Shown here: positions 16,731 to 25,518 of the stretch, piece after piece
Position numbering within the stretch: the stretch's first letter is position 1
Layout: each line of letters starts with the position of its first letter
Assembly: GCF_017813235.1 (NCBI RefSeq)
Contig: NZ_JAGISH010000001.1
Location: 682,001-746,000 of the forward strand
DNA length: 64,000 nucleotides
Source of the DNA: Sagittula salina
Lineage (GTDB): Bacteria > Pseudomonadota > Alphaproteobacteria > Rhodobacterales > Rhodobacteraceae
Direction of reading: 5' to 3'
The notes under the pieces: generated by a model
What the model was told of the DNA's origin: nothing
Database searches by the model: none
Seen by the model: the letters and a program-made list of their open reading frames with translations, nothing else
Translations under genes and position numbers: made by a program

Positions 16731-16805
16731 ACGGCAGGGCGTTAACCACCCTGCCGTCCGCTCTCTGTCTAAAATTGCCAAGGTATCCGGCTGCGTGGTT
16801 AACGC
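16731..16805. promoter_or_regulatory. Intergenic hairpin and 11-bp inverted repeat upstream of PAS genes
   Basis: A hairpin (CGGCAGGG/CCCTGCCG at 16732-16756) contains GCGTTAACCAC at 16739-16749. Its exact reverse complement GTGGTTAACGC lies at 16795-16805. The 45-base separation suggests two operator half-sites or alternative structures. It lies upstream of the PAS pair and just after the ABC permease stop. Confidence 0.4.
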
Positions 16806-16819
16806 TACCTATAAGGGTC

Positions 16820-18001
16820 TTAGCCTGGGCTCATGCCGCGCAACCTTTCGGAGCGTCGACGCAGGACTTCGACCGTCGCCAGCAGCCCGATCGAGATCAC
16901 CACCAGAATCGTCGCGACAGCAAGGATCACCGGGCTGATCTGTTCGCGCAGACCGGTGAACATCTGCCAAGGCAGCGTCTGCTGCTTGGCCGAGCCGACA
17001 AAGAGCACCACGACAACCTCGTCGAAGGAGGTGATGAAGGCGAACAGCCCGCCCGAGATCACCCCCGGCAGGATCAGCGGCATCTGCACCCGGAAGAAGG
17101 TGGTGACCGGGTTCGCCCCCATGTTCGCCGCAGCCCGCGTCAGCGAACGGTCAAAGCCAACCAGCGTCGCCGTCACGGTGATGATGACGAAGGGTATGCC
17201 CAGCGCGGCATGCGCCAGGACGACGCCCGCCAGGGTGCCCTGCAGGCCGATGCGGGAGTAGAAGAAGTACATCCCCGCCGCCGAGATGATCAGCGGCACG
17301 ATCATCGGCGAGATCAGCACCGCCATGATCGCGCGGCGGAACGGCACGTGCTCGGACGACAGGCCGATGGCCGCCAGCGTGCCGAAGCTGACCGAAAGCA
17401 GCGTCGCCAGCGGTGCGATGATCAGCGAATTGCGCAGCGCCTGCTGCCAGTCGGAGGACTGGAAGAACTCGCGGTAATGGCGCAGAGAGTAGCCCTCCGG
17501 GTCGAAGCGCAGCATTTCCGGCGTGAAGGTAAAGAAGTTCTCGGCATTGAACGACAACGGCATCACCACCAGGATCGGCGTGATCAGGAAGACGAAGATC
17601 GCCCCGCAGATCGTGCGAAAGGCATAGTGCCAGAGCACCTGCCCAGCTGTCAGGTAGGGCGGCAGCGGTACACGGTAGCGGCCCATGCCGACCCAGTAGA
17701 TCAGCAGGCCGAAGATGTAACCGAAGATCGCGCCGACCACGGCGCCCGGCAGCCCGCCCAGCACGAACCCCGCCAGTACCATGAGGATGACGAATCCCCA
17801 TTTCACCGGAGCCTCCATCTTCCGGTCGACCGACATCGCCCCGGCGGCCACTGCCGCCATGATGACGAAGCCTGCCACGATCCCTCCGAGTACCGACCCG
17901 TTCGCCGCGCCGACAAAGACGCCGAACAGTGCTCCGAAGGCGCCGATCACGGCGGCGGTGAACCCTAGGGGTTTCTTGATGGCTTGCGTTTCGACGGCCA
18001 T
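16820..18001 (-). CDS. ABC transporter permease (PotC-like) with N-terminal membrane extension
   Basis: The 393-residue inner-membrane permease has a normal PotC/PhnV-type domain in residues 125-393: RTICGAIFVFLITPILVVMPLSF, SLIIAPLATLLSVSFGTLAAIGLS, and the EAA loop RAAANMGANPVTTFFRVQMPLILPGV. The N-terminal 120 residues are an extra block of about four hydrophobic segments rich in Gly and Ala (FGALFGVFVGAANGSVLGG), not part of usual PotC. It is the last gene of the importer operon, four bases from the second permease. Confidence 0.88.
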   Translation of the reverse strand: MAVETQAIKKPLGFTAAVIGAFGALFGVFVGAANGSVLGGIVAGFVIMAAVAAGAMSVDRKMEAPVKWGFVILMVLAGFVLGGLPGAVVGAIFGYIFGLLIYWVGMGRYRVPLPPYLTAGQVLWHYAFRTICGAIFVFLITPILVVMPLSFNAENFFTFTPEMLRFDPEGYSLRHYREFFQSSDWQQALRNSLIIAPLATLLSVSFGTLAAIGLSSEHVPFRRAIMAVLISPMIVPLIISAAGMYFFYSRIGLQGTLAGVVLAHAALGIPFVIITVTATLVGFDRSLTRAAANMGANPVTTFFRVQMPLILPGVISGGLFAFITSFDEVVVVLFVGSAKQQTLPWQMFTGLREQISPVILAVATILVVISIGLLATVEVLRRRSERLRGMSPG

Positions 18002-18004
18002 GGT

Positions 18005-19660
18005 TCAGCCCCCCAGCTTCACGTTGTCGATACCGACGATCTTGTCGTAGGCCCAGTAGAGGATCAGCACCACCGCCAGAAGGATCGTCCCCAGCGCGGC
18101 CGCGAGCCCCCAGTTGAGCGACGACGAGATGTGGTAGGCAATCCGGTTCGAAATGAACGTGCCGGTTGTGCCGCCGACGATCTCGGGCGTGATGTAGTAA
18201 CCGATCGAGAGGATGAACACGAGGATCGACCCCGCCCCGATGCCCGGCACACTTTGCGGGAAATAGACCCGCCAGAAAGCTGTCCAGTTCGTCGCGCCCA
18301 GCGATTTCGCCGCCCGCACGTAGGTCTGCGGGATGGTCGACATCACCGAATACATCGGCAGGATCATGAAGGGCAGCAGGATATGCGTCATGGCGATGAT
18401 CGTGCCCAGCTGGTTGTTGATCATCACCAGCCGGTTCGCGTCATCCACAAGGCCAATCCAGACCAGCACGTCGTTGATGACACCCTGCTGTTGCAGCATC
18501 ACCTTCCACGCGGAGGTCCGCACCAGAAGCGAGGTCCAGAACGGCAGCAATACGAGGATCATCAGCAGGTTTGCCGTACGCGCCGGCAGGTTCGACAGCA
18601 GGAATGCCACCGGGTAGGCCAGCGCAATGCAGCTGAAGGTGATGACGAGGCTCATGAACATGGTGCGCTTGAACAGCAGTCCATAGATGCGTTCGTCATC
18701 GTCGCGCCATGCCGGGCCGTCCGGCGTCTTCTGCATGTCAACCGCGTTCAGGAAGTAGCCGTTGGTGTAGTTCGGGGAGTACATCTTGATTGTCTCCCAG
18801 ACGTCCACGTCCATCCAGTCCTTGTCGATCTTCTCGAAGGTGGTCCTGACGTCCAGCGGGGGCAGTTCGCCGCCATCGACCAACGCATCCGCAGCCTTCA
18901 GCATTTCGGCGCGCGGGCCGGAGTAGCCGGAGACATCCTGCGCCTGGAGGTCGCGGAAGAGCATGGTGTGGACCAGCGTCCAGGGCTCTTCCTTCAGCAG
19001 GCTCTTTTCCTCTTCGACACGCTGGAAGCGGGCGAAGTCCTCGTAGGCCACGGCCGTCAGTGGCAGCAGATCGGCCATGCCGTCGCGCAGTTCGAATTCG
19101 GGCAGCGCGTCGCCCTTCTCCCAGGCCTGCGCCTCCGCTACGAAATCGTCGGAGCCCATCAATTCGACCCACGGCGCGCCCTTGTCCCAGTCCTTGTCGA
19201 GATCCTTGAAGGCGTCCTGATAGACCTCTCCGATATCGTCCAGCCCGCGACCCGACTTGCGGAACAGCGAGGAGACGCCGGTGAATTCATAGTTCAGGCG
19301 GGTGCCGAGCCGGGTGTGCGTCTTGGCCTCTGCGGCAAGAAAGATGTCCTGATAGGCGGCAAAGAAGATGTCGTCGCCGGGCAGGTCGCCCGTGCTGTCG
19401 TCCCAGTCCTTCAGGGCCAGCGTCGTGCGCGGCAGCGTGTCGGACACGATCTGGTTCTCGACCGAACGGAACAGCATGTCGACGATGGGCGCGATGAAGG
19501 TCAGCAGCACGAAGATCAGCAGCGGTGCGATCAGCGCAAGCGCGCGCATCTTCTGGGCCCGCAGGGCGCGGGCGAGGCTGCGCTTCAGCGGCGTGCCGTC
19601 GGCGGCCAGCATCGGGCCGGTGTCCTCGGGTGTGGCGGTGGTGGCTGCGGTATCGGTCAT
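18005..19660 (-). CDS. ABC transporter permease (PotB-like) with large insertion
   Basis: At 551 residues this is almost twice the usual PotB size. TM1 (LIAPLLIFVLLTFIAPIVDMLF) is at about 42-64. An acidic hydrophilic region of about 240 residues follows, probably periplasmic, before TM2 at about 325. The rest is a normal permease domain with the EAA loop AAKSLGATNWTAFWRVYFPQ. The insertion contains no motif I recognise. It overlaps DUF1330 upstream by four bases and lies four bases from the PotC-like gene. Confidence 0.88.
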   Translation of the reverse strand: MTDTAATTATPEDTGPMLAADGTPLKRSLARALRAQKMRALALIAPLLIFVLLTFIAPIVDMLFRSVENQIVSDTLPRTTLALKDWDDSTGDLPGDDIFFAAYQDIFLAAEAKTHTRLGTRLNYEFTGVSSLFRKSGRGLDDIGEVYQDAFKDLDKDWDKGAPWVELMGSDDFVAEAQAWEKGDALPEFELRDGMADLLPLTAVAYEDFARFQRVEEEKSLLKEEPWTLVHTMLFRDLQAQDVSGYSGPRAEMLKAADALVDGGELPPLDVRTTFEKIDKDWMDVDVWETIKMYSPNYTNGYFLNAVDMQKTPDGPAWRDDDERIYGLLFKRTMFMSLVITFSCIALAYPVAFLLSNLPARTANLLMILVLLPFWTSLLVRTSAWKVMLQQQGVINDVLVWIGLVDDANRLVMINNQLGTIIAMTHILLPFMILPMYSVMSTIPQTYVRAAKSLGATNWTAFWRVYFPQSVPGIGAGSILVFILSIGYYITPEIVGGTTGTFISNRIAYHISSSLNWGLAAALGTILLAVVLILYWAYDKIVGIDNVKLGG

Positions 19661-19947
19661 TCTGCGCCCTCGACGACGAGGATCACGCTGTCTGCCGTGG
19701 CATGGCGGATCGCTGCGACCTCCTGATAATCGGGATCGTTGTAGGCGGCGAGCGCCTCTGCGTAGGTCGGGAATTCGATGACCACGTGGCGGTCATGCGC
19801 CGTGCCCTCGACCACCTGGGACTGCCCGCCGCGCACGATGAAGCGCCCGCCCAGCCGATGCAGGATCGGCGTGTCGCGTTCGACGTATTCCCGGTAGGCT
19901 TCCGGGTCCTTCACGGTGATATGGCCGATGATATAGCCCTTGGGCAT
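19657..19947 (-). CDS. DUF1330 domain protein
   Basis: The 96-residue protein has the DUF1330 pattern of a ferredoxin-like dimeric alpha-beta barrel: KGYIIGHITVKDPEAYREYV at the start, GGRFIVRGGQ, and VVIEFPTYAEALAAYNDPDYQ. Function of the family is unknown. ATG at 19947 is chosen because it begins the first strand; the upstream frame adds 14 residues with no support. Its stop overlaps the PotB-like start (ATGA). Its place inside the operon suggests it acts on the imported compound. Confidence 0.85.
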   Translation of the reverse strand: MPKGYIIGHITVKDPEAYREYVERDTPILHRLGGRFIVRGGQSQVVEGTAHDRHVVIEFPTYAEALAAYNDPDYQEVAAIRHATADSVILVVEGAE

Positions 19948-20045
19948 CTGTCCCACCCTGTTTTCTTCTGGTTGCCCCGCGGCGCGCATGGTGCGCGCCG
20001 CGGGATGTTTCTCGCCGGCCGGGGCAACCCCGGCCCGCCCTGCCC

Positions 20046-21167
20046 TTACTGCGTGAGCCAGGCCTGGAACTTCGCGTCGATGTCGTCGCGATAGTCGGCC
20101 CAGAACTCGTAGTTATAGAGGAAGGTGTTCTGCGCGTTTGCCGGATCGGTCGGCATGTGCGGTGCCATGTCGATGCCCAGATCGGCGTGCTTGCCCACCA
20201 GCGGTGCGGACGACTGGCGTGCCGGACCGTAGGAGATGTACTTGGCCTGATCTGCGAGACGCTGCGTGTCGGTGGCGAACTTCAGGAAATCCATCACTCG
20301 TGCCTTGCGGTCCTCCGGCAGGTCCGCCGGAACCACCCAACCGTCCAGGTCGAAGACCTGCGCATCCCACATCATGGCGATCGGCTGGTCCTGCTCCTCG
20401 ATGGCGGAGAACAGGCGGCCGTTGTAGGTCGAGCCCATGAAGACCTCGCCGTCGGCCAGCAGCTGTGGCGTATCGGCACCGGCGTTCCACCAGACGACCT
20501 GGTCCTTGATGGTGCCGAGCTTGGCCAGCGCCTGATCCTGACCTTCCTCGGTCTCCAGAACGTCGTAGACGTCGTCCTTGGCCACGCCGTCACACAGAAG
20601 CGCCCATTCCATGTTGTTGATCGGCCGCTTTTCCAGCGCGCGCTTGCCCGGGTAGGTTTCGAGGTCGAAGACATCGCAGATTTCGCTCGGCGGCTCGGCG
20701 CCTTCGGGCACCATGTCGGTGCGATAGCCGAAGGTGGTCGAATAGACGATCTGCGGGATAAAGCAGTCCGACACCATCAGGTCGCCGAAATCATCCTCGG
20801 CGGAGGTGCCGTCTGGAGCCGCTGCAAGGTCCTCGTCCGGATCGATTTCCATCGCCAGACCTTCGTCGCAGAGGCGGATCGCGCTGGCGGCGGTCACGTC
20901 CACGAGGTCCCAGGTCACATTGCCCGTCTCGCTCATGGCGCGCAGCTTGGCCACGGCCTCGGCGGAGGATTCATCCCAGACGGCGGAGACGTCGGGGTGC
21001 ATTTCGAGGTAGGGTTCGAGATAGGCCTTCTGCTGGCTGGTCTGGTAGGCGCCGCCCCAGCTGACCAATGTCATCTCGTTGGCCATGTTGCCATGGCTTT
21101 CGGCATAGGCTCCGGTTGCAGCCATGGTCAGGGCGGTGGTTGCAGTGAGGATCTTTTTCAGGGTCAT
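20046..21167 (-). CDS. ABC transporter substrate-binding protein (PotD/PotF type), copy 2
   Basis: The 373-residue periplasmic protein has a signal peptide cleaved near AYAES (about residue 23), then MTLVSWGGAYQTSQQKAYLEPY, a pattern typical of polyamine/opine COG0687 binding proteins. WDLVDVTAASAIRLCDEGLA and ADGEVFMGSTYNGRLFSA are further family strands. It is a close paralogue of the protein encoded upstream; both have 373 residues. The substrate is not evident. Confidence 0.9.
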   Translation of the reverse strand: MTLKKILTATTALTMAATGAYAESHGNMANEMTLVSWGGAYQTSQQKAYLEPYLEMHPDVSAVWDESSAEAVAKLRAMSETGNVTWDLVDVTAASAIRLCDEGLAMEIDPDEDLAAAPDGTSAEDDFGDLMVSDCFIPQIVYSTTFGYRTDMVPEGAEPPSEICDVFDLETYPGKRALEKRPINNMEWALLCDGVAKDDVYDVLETEEGQDQALAKLGTIKDQVVWWNAGADTPQLLADGEVFMGSTYNGRLFSAIEEQDQPIAMMWDAQVFDLDGWVVPADLPEDRKARVMDFLKFATDTQRLADQAKYISYGPARQSSAPLVGKHADLGIDMAPHMPTDPANAQNTFLYNYEFWADYRDDIDAKFQAWLTQ

Positions 21168-21324
21168 TTACGAACTCCCTTTGTGCGGTGTGGGTTCGTC
21201 ATCCACGCCGCCGTGCGTGCGGTCCCGGTTCGCCCGGAGTACCGCCTTTGGGTCACGGGGGCCTCCTGCCCCCGCGCCTGCGATGCGTCGCGGCAAGGCC
21301 CGAAGGCCGCGCCGCAGGGTCACA

Positions 21325-22446
21325 TCACTTTACCAGCCACGACTGGAACTTGGATTCCACGTCGTCCTGGTTGTCCGACCACCATTCGATGTTGTTCACC
21401 AGAAAGTTCTTCTGGTTGGCGGGGTTGGTCGGCATATGCGGTGCCATGTCGATGCCGAGGTCGGCGTGCTGCCCCACCAGCGGCTGCGAGGAGGCACGCG
21501 CCGGACCATAGGAGATGTACTTCGCCTGATCGGCCAGCCGCTGCGTGTCGGTGGCGAACTTCACGAAATCGAGCACGCGGTTCAGGCGGTCCTCCGGCAG
21601 GTCGGCGGGGATGATCCAGCCGTCGAAGTCGAAGACCTCGTAGTCCCACAGCATCGCCACCGGCTGCTTCTGCTCCTCGATGACAGAGAACAGGCGGCCG
21701 TTGTAGGTGGAGCCCATGACGACCTCGCCATCGGCCAGCAGTTGCGGCGTATCGGCGCCAGCGGACCACCAGACGACCTGATCCTTGATGGTGTCGAGCT
21801 TGGCCAGCGCGCGCTCCACGCCGCCGTCCTCGTCGAGCACGTCATAAAGGTCGTCTTTCGCCACGCCGTCACACAGAAGCGCCCATTCGAGGTTCTTCTT
21901 GGGGCGCTTTTCGAGGCTGCGCTTTCCGGGGAAGGTCTCGGTGTCGAAGATCGCGCAGACGCTGTCGGGGGTCGCGCCGTTCCACTCCGCCACGTCGGTG
22001 CGGTAACCGAAGGTGGTGGAAAAGACGATCTGCGGGATAAAGCATTCGTTGATCACCGACGGGCCGAAATCGTCTTCGGCCGAAGAGCCATCGTCGCCCT
22101 CCGCCAATACCTCGTTGAAGTCGATCTCCATCGCCAGGCCTTCGTCGCACAGACGCTGGCTGTCGGGGCCTTCGACGTCCACGAGGTCCCAGGTGATGTT
22201 GCCGGCTTCGGACTGAGCGCGCAGCTTGGCCACGGCCTCGTTCGAGGACTCGTCCCAGGTGATGGTCACGCCGGGGTTGGCTTCCATGTAGGGCTCGGCG
22301 TAGGCCTTGATCTGGGACTGCTGATAGGCACCGCCCCAGCTGACGATGGTCATGCTGTCGGCCATGTTGCCGTGGCTCTCGGCGCCGGCAATACCCGCCA
22401 CGAAGGTCAGGCAGGTCGTCGCCAGCAGCGTTTTCGTGAGTGTCAT
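21325..22446 (-). CDS. ABC transporter substrate-binding protein (PotD/PotF type), copy 1
   Basis: The 373-residue binding protein has a signal peptide (MTLTKTLLATTCLTFVAGIAGAES), then MTIVSWGGAYQQSQIKAYAEPY and, further on, WDLVDVEGPDSQRLCDEGLAME. ATG at 22446 is preferred because it begins the signal peptide. Copy 1 and copy 2 are colinear without visible large gaps, which points to tandem duplication. They differ in the N-terminal lobe (WDESSNEAV against WDESSAEAV) and in the loop after residue 100, which could alter specificity. Confidence 0.9.
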   Translation of the reverse strand: MTLTKTLLATTCLTFVAGIAGAESHGNMADSMTIVSWGGAYQQSQIKAYAEPYMEANPGVTITWDESSNEAVAKLRAQSEAGNITWDLVDVEGPDSQRLCDEGLAMEIDFNEVLAEGDDGSSAEDDFGPSVINECFIPQIVFSTTFGYRTDVAEWNGATPDSVCAIFDTETFPGKRSLEKRPKKNLEWALLCDGVAKDDLYDVLDEDGGVERALAKLDTIKDQVVWWSAGADTPQLLADGEVVMGSTYNGRLFSVIEEQKQPVAMLWDYEVFDFDGWIIPADLPEDRLNRVLDFVKFATDTQRLADQAKYISYGPARASSQPLVGQHADLGIDMAPHMPTNPANQKNFLVNNIEWWSDNQDDVESKFQSWLVK

Positions 22447-22561
22447 GTGTATCTCCCTGATAACACCCGTTAACGATAGGTCCGGTGTTCGGATTATTGT
22501 TCCGGCCCCTTGGTCGTCCTTCCGGGCGCGCCTCTGCGGCACGCGCGGAGGCATTCTGATC

Positions 22562-23665
22562 TCAGGTCGCGTCCAGCGCGCGACAGTCGCGCGGCAACCA
22601 GCCGATGTCGATCATCGTGCCGGGCGAAAGCTTCACTTGGTCGGGCGCGTTGCGCGTCTTGATCACGAAGTCGTTGTTCCCCGCGACCCGCAGACGCGTG
22701 CGGAAGATGTCGCCCATATAAATGAACTCCAACACCTCCGCCTTCAGCGTATGCGCGCCGGGCTGGAGGCGGGATCTGTCGATCTCGACCCGCTCGGGCC
22801 GGATGGAAACCTTCGTGCGCTCGCCCACTTGCGTGACATTCACCGGAGTGGCGTCGATCACCTCGCCATCGTCAAGCTTCACCACGCAGGTGTCGCCGCG
22901 GATCTCCTGCACCACGCCTTCGAGCGTGTTGTTCTCGCCGATGAACTGCGCGACGAAGCTGTTCTTCGGCTCCTCGTACAGGACGTCCGGCGGATCGAGC
23001 TGCTGGATGCGTCCGTCGTTGAAGACGGCGACGCGGTCCGACATGGTCAGGGCCTCGGTCTGGTCATGCGTGACGTAGACCGTGGTGATCCCGAGGCTGT
23101 GCGCCAGATTGGTGATCTCGAACTGCATGTGCTCGCGCAGCTGCTTGTCGAGCGCGCCGAGCGGTTCGTCCATCAGAACAAGCTCCGGCTCGAAGACCAG
23201 CGCGCGCGCCAGCGCGATCCGCTGCTGCTGACCGCCCGAAAGCTGCGCCGGACGGCGGCCGCCAAAGGCGCCCATCTGCACCATGTCGAGCGCGCGCTTG
23301 ACCTTCGCCTCGCGCTCCGACTTGCCCAGCTTGCGCACTTCGAGAGGGAAGGCGAGGTTCTCCGCCACCGTCATGTGCGGGAACAGGGCGTAATTCTGGA
23401 ACACCATGCCGATCCCGCGCTTGTGCGGCGGGATGTTGTTGATCGACACCCCGTCAAGCTTGATCTCGCCGTGGGTGGCGGTCTCGAAGCCCGCGAGCAT
23501 CATGAGGCAGGTGGTCTTGCCCGACCCCGACGGGCCGAGCATCGTCAGGAACTCGCCCTTCGGCATGGAGAGGTTGAGGTCTTTCACGACGAGCGTTTCG
23601 CCGTCGTAGCTCTTCTGAACGCGCTCAAAGGCGACGAACGCATCGCCGTTCGATCCATCAGCCAA
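22562..23665 (-). CDS. potA: ABC transporter ATP-binding protein (PotA type)
   Basis: The 367-residue ATPase has Walker A GPSGSGKTTC, Q-loop YALFPHMTV, signature LSGGQQQR, Walker B LVLMDEPLGALD and switch His in VTHDQTEA, followed by a C-terminal TOBE region as in PotA/UgpC. It drives the importer formed by the genes downstream. The start codon read is TTG at 23665, with a GGGGAG ribosome site seven bases upstream; no in-frame ATG lies close enough. The symbol reflects class, not proven polyamine specificity. Confidence 0.9.
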   Translation of the reverse strand: MADGSNGDAFVAFERVQKSYDGETLVVKDLNLSMPKGEFLTMLGPSGSGKTTCLMMLAGFETATHGEIKLDGVSINNIPPHKRGIGMVFQNYALFPHMTVAENLAFPLEVRKLGKSEREAKVKRALDMVQMGAFGGRRPAQLSGGQQQRIALARALVFEPELVLMDEPLGALDKQLREHMQFEITNLAHSLGITTVYVTHDQTEALTMSDRVAVFNDGRIQQLDPPDVLYEEPKNSFVAQFIGENNTLEGVVQEIRGDTCVVKLDDGEVIDATPVNVTQVGERTKVSIRPERVEIDRSRLQPGAHTLKAEVLEFIYMGDIFRTRLRVAGNNDFVIKTRNAPDQVKLSPGTMIDIGWLPRDCRALDAT

Positions 23666-24190
23666 AGGTTGGCTCCCCGTGTTATGTCCCGCGGATTTGT
23701 CCGCTGTCTCGTCCCCGGATTAAACCGGACCGGGGGCGCAACTGCAAGCATCCTCCCCGAAGCAGCCCAAACGTTGCGCGTTTCCGGCACTTCCGGTCAT
23801 AAAAACGGCATCATACGCAGCATTCGGCGGGTCCGGGGGAGGGGTTCAGGCGAATGGCCTGCGGCTGGCGACGCGCGTCGGTTCGGGAGCATGGCGGCAT
23901 GGCGGCATCGGCAAACCCGGACTTATGTCCAGCGCCCGTTTTTCGGCCAGACGAGGCAGCACGGCGATCAAACTTCGCCCATGGGCGGCATCTGTCGCCC
24001 TGCCCCGGTACATCCCGGATGTCAGCGTCCTGACGGCAGGCGATTCGCCCGCCTGCCACGGATGTGCGACAGCGCTGCACCGCTGCCGAAAAATGCAGCG
24101 TCGGAATGCGCTTGCGTCATTCCGTGTCGCTTTCCGACAGCCAGCCTGGCCGCTTTCCGGTTTGGTGGAGAGGAGAAAGGAGCCCGTTTC
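23666..24190. other. 525-bp divergent intergenic region
   Basis: It separates the minus-strand importer operon from the plus-strand DoeA-like gene. Both strands have open frames here, but neither has a ribosome site or a recognisable product. I see CCCCGG/CCGGGG around 23725-23744, short GCATGGCGGCATGGCGGCAT repeats near 23888-23907 and no convincing -35/-10 pair. Regulatory sites for both transcripts are expected here. Confidence 0.4.
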
Positions 24191-25375
24191 ATGCATCTTC
24201 CCAAGGCCCTGCCCTTCACCCGCCCCGAATTCGCCCGCCGCCTCGCAAAGGTCCGTGCCGCCATGGCGCTGGCGGACCTCGACGTGTTGCTTGTGACGGA
24301 TCCCTCCAACATGGCGTGGATCACGGGGTATGACGGCTGGTCCTTCTACGTGCACCAGGGCGTGCTGGTCTTTCCGGATGCCGACCCGATCTGGTGGGGC
24401 CGTTACATGGACGGGGCCGGTGCGTTGCGCACCGTCTGGATGGCTGACGACCGCATCGCGCGCTACGACGACAGTTATATCCAATCGACCGAACGCCACC
24501 CCATGCAGGACCTGGCCGGGCGGCTGGGCGATCTCGGCCTCGGCGCCGCGCGCATCGGCCTGGAACTGGAGAATTACTATTTCTCCGCCAAGGCCTGGCT
24601 GGTGCTGCGCAAATCCCTGCCCGACGCGCATTTCGAGGACGCCACCGCGCTGGTGAACTGGCAGCGCACGGTGAAATCCGACGAAGAGCTGACCTACATG
24701 CGGGGGGCAGCGCGCATTTCGGAAAAGATCATCGACGGGCTGGTGGAGCGCGTCGAACCGGGCGTGCCCAAGAACGAGGTGGTGGCCGAAGCGTATCGCG
24801 ACGCGATCCGCGGCGCCGAAGGACACTGGGGCGACTATCCCGCCATCGTGCCGCTGCTGCCCTCGGGGGCGGATGCCTCCGCTTCGCACCTGACATGGGA
24901 CGGCAAGCCCTTTGCGATGAACGAGGCCACATTTTTCGAGATATCGGGCTGCGTGCGGCGCTACCACGCGCCCTTCTGCCGGACGATCTACCTCGGCACG
25001 CCACCGGATGACATCCGCCACGCGGAGGAGGCGCTGGTCGAAGGTATCGCCGCCGGCCTCGACGCCGCCCGCGCCGGAAACCGGGCCTGCGACATCGCCA
25101 ATGCGCTGAACGCCACGCTGGCGCGGCATGGCATCACGCGCGGCGCGCGCTCCGGCTACCCGATCGGGCTGAGCTACCCGCCTGACTGGGGCGAGCGGAC
25201 GATTTCCATCCGGCCGGAGGACGAAACCGTGCTCGAGGCCGGAATGACCTTCCACTTCATGCCGGGGCTGTGGATGGAGAATTGGGGGCTGGAAATCACC
25301 GAATCAATCGTGATCCGCGAAAGCGGGCCACCGGAGTGCCTGTGCGACCGGCCCCGGATGCTGTTCGTGAAATAG
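24191..25375 (+). CDS. doeA: Ectoine hydrolase-like M24 family protein
   Basis: The 394-residue protein has a creatinase-like N-terminal domain and a pita-bread M24 C-terminal domain. VTDPSNMAWITGYDGWSFYV, GDYPAIVPLLPSG, GYPIGLSYPPDWGERT and FHFMPGLWMENWGLEITES are the strings I associate with DoeA/EutD, which opens ectoine to N-acetyl-diaminobutyrate. Position 1 of the metal site is in FFEISGC, so Glu replaces the usual Asp of aminopeptidases. An AAAGGAG ribosome site precedes ATG 24191. The partners doeB, doeC and doeD are not adjacent, so another cyclic amide or amidine is possible. Confidence 0.78.
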   Translation: MHLPKALPFTRPEFARRLAKVRAAMALADLDVLLVTDPSNMAWITGYDGWSFYVHQGVLVFPDADPIWWGRYMDGAGALRTVWMADDRIARYDDSYIQSTERHPMQDLAGRLGDLGLGAARIGLELENYYFSAKAWLVLRKSLPDAHFEDATALVNWQRTVKSDEELTYMRGAARISEKIIDGLVERVEPGVPKNEVVAEAYRDAIRGAEGHWGDYPAIVPLLPSGADASASHLTWDGKPFAMNEATFFEISGCVRRYHAPFCRTIYLGTPPDDIRHAEEALVEGIAAGLDAARAGNRACDIANALNATLARHGITRGARSGYPIGLSYPPDWGERTISIRPEDETVLEAGMTFHFMPGLWMENWGLEITESIVIRESGPPECLCDRPRMLFVK

Positions 25376-25387
25376 ATTTCGGATCGC

Positions 25388-25460
25388 CGCGCGAGTCCGC
25401 ATACTGAAAAAGGGCGCAGCCCCTCGGCCTGCGGCCTCACCCAGGAATACTTGCACTACG
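25388..25460. repeat. Degenerate intergenic repeat
   Basis: GGGCGCAGCCCCT, GGCCTGCGGCC and CCCAGGAATACTTGCACTAC follow each other between the convergent doeA-like and L,D-transpeptidase genes. The last part is a diverged form of the element seen at 47094-47141 and 51058-51096. Confidence 0.45.
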
Positions 25461-25518
25461 CAGAAACAAGGGCGACCCTGCTCCTTACCTGGGACTTGCC
25501 CCGGGGAGCCCGCCAATC

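Noticed and set aside
22346..24190. N-terminal extension of the DoeA-like frame by 615 codons
   Set aside because: It runs antisense through potA; ATG 24191 has a strong ribosome site and gives the family length.
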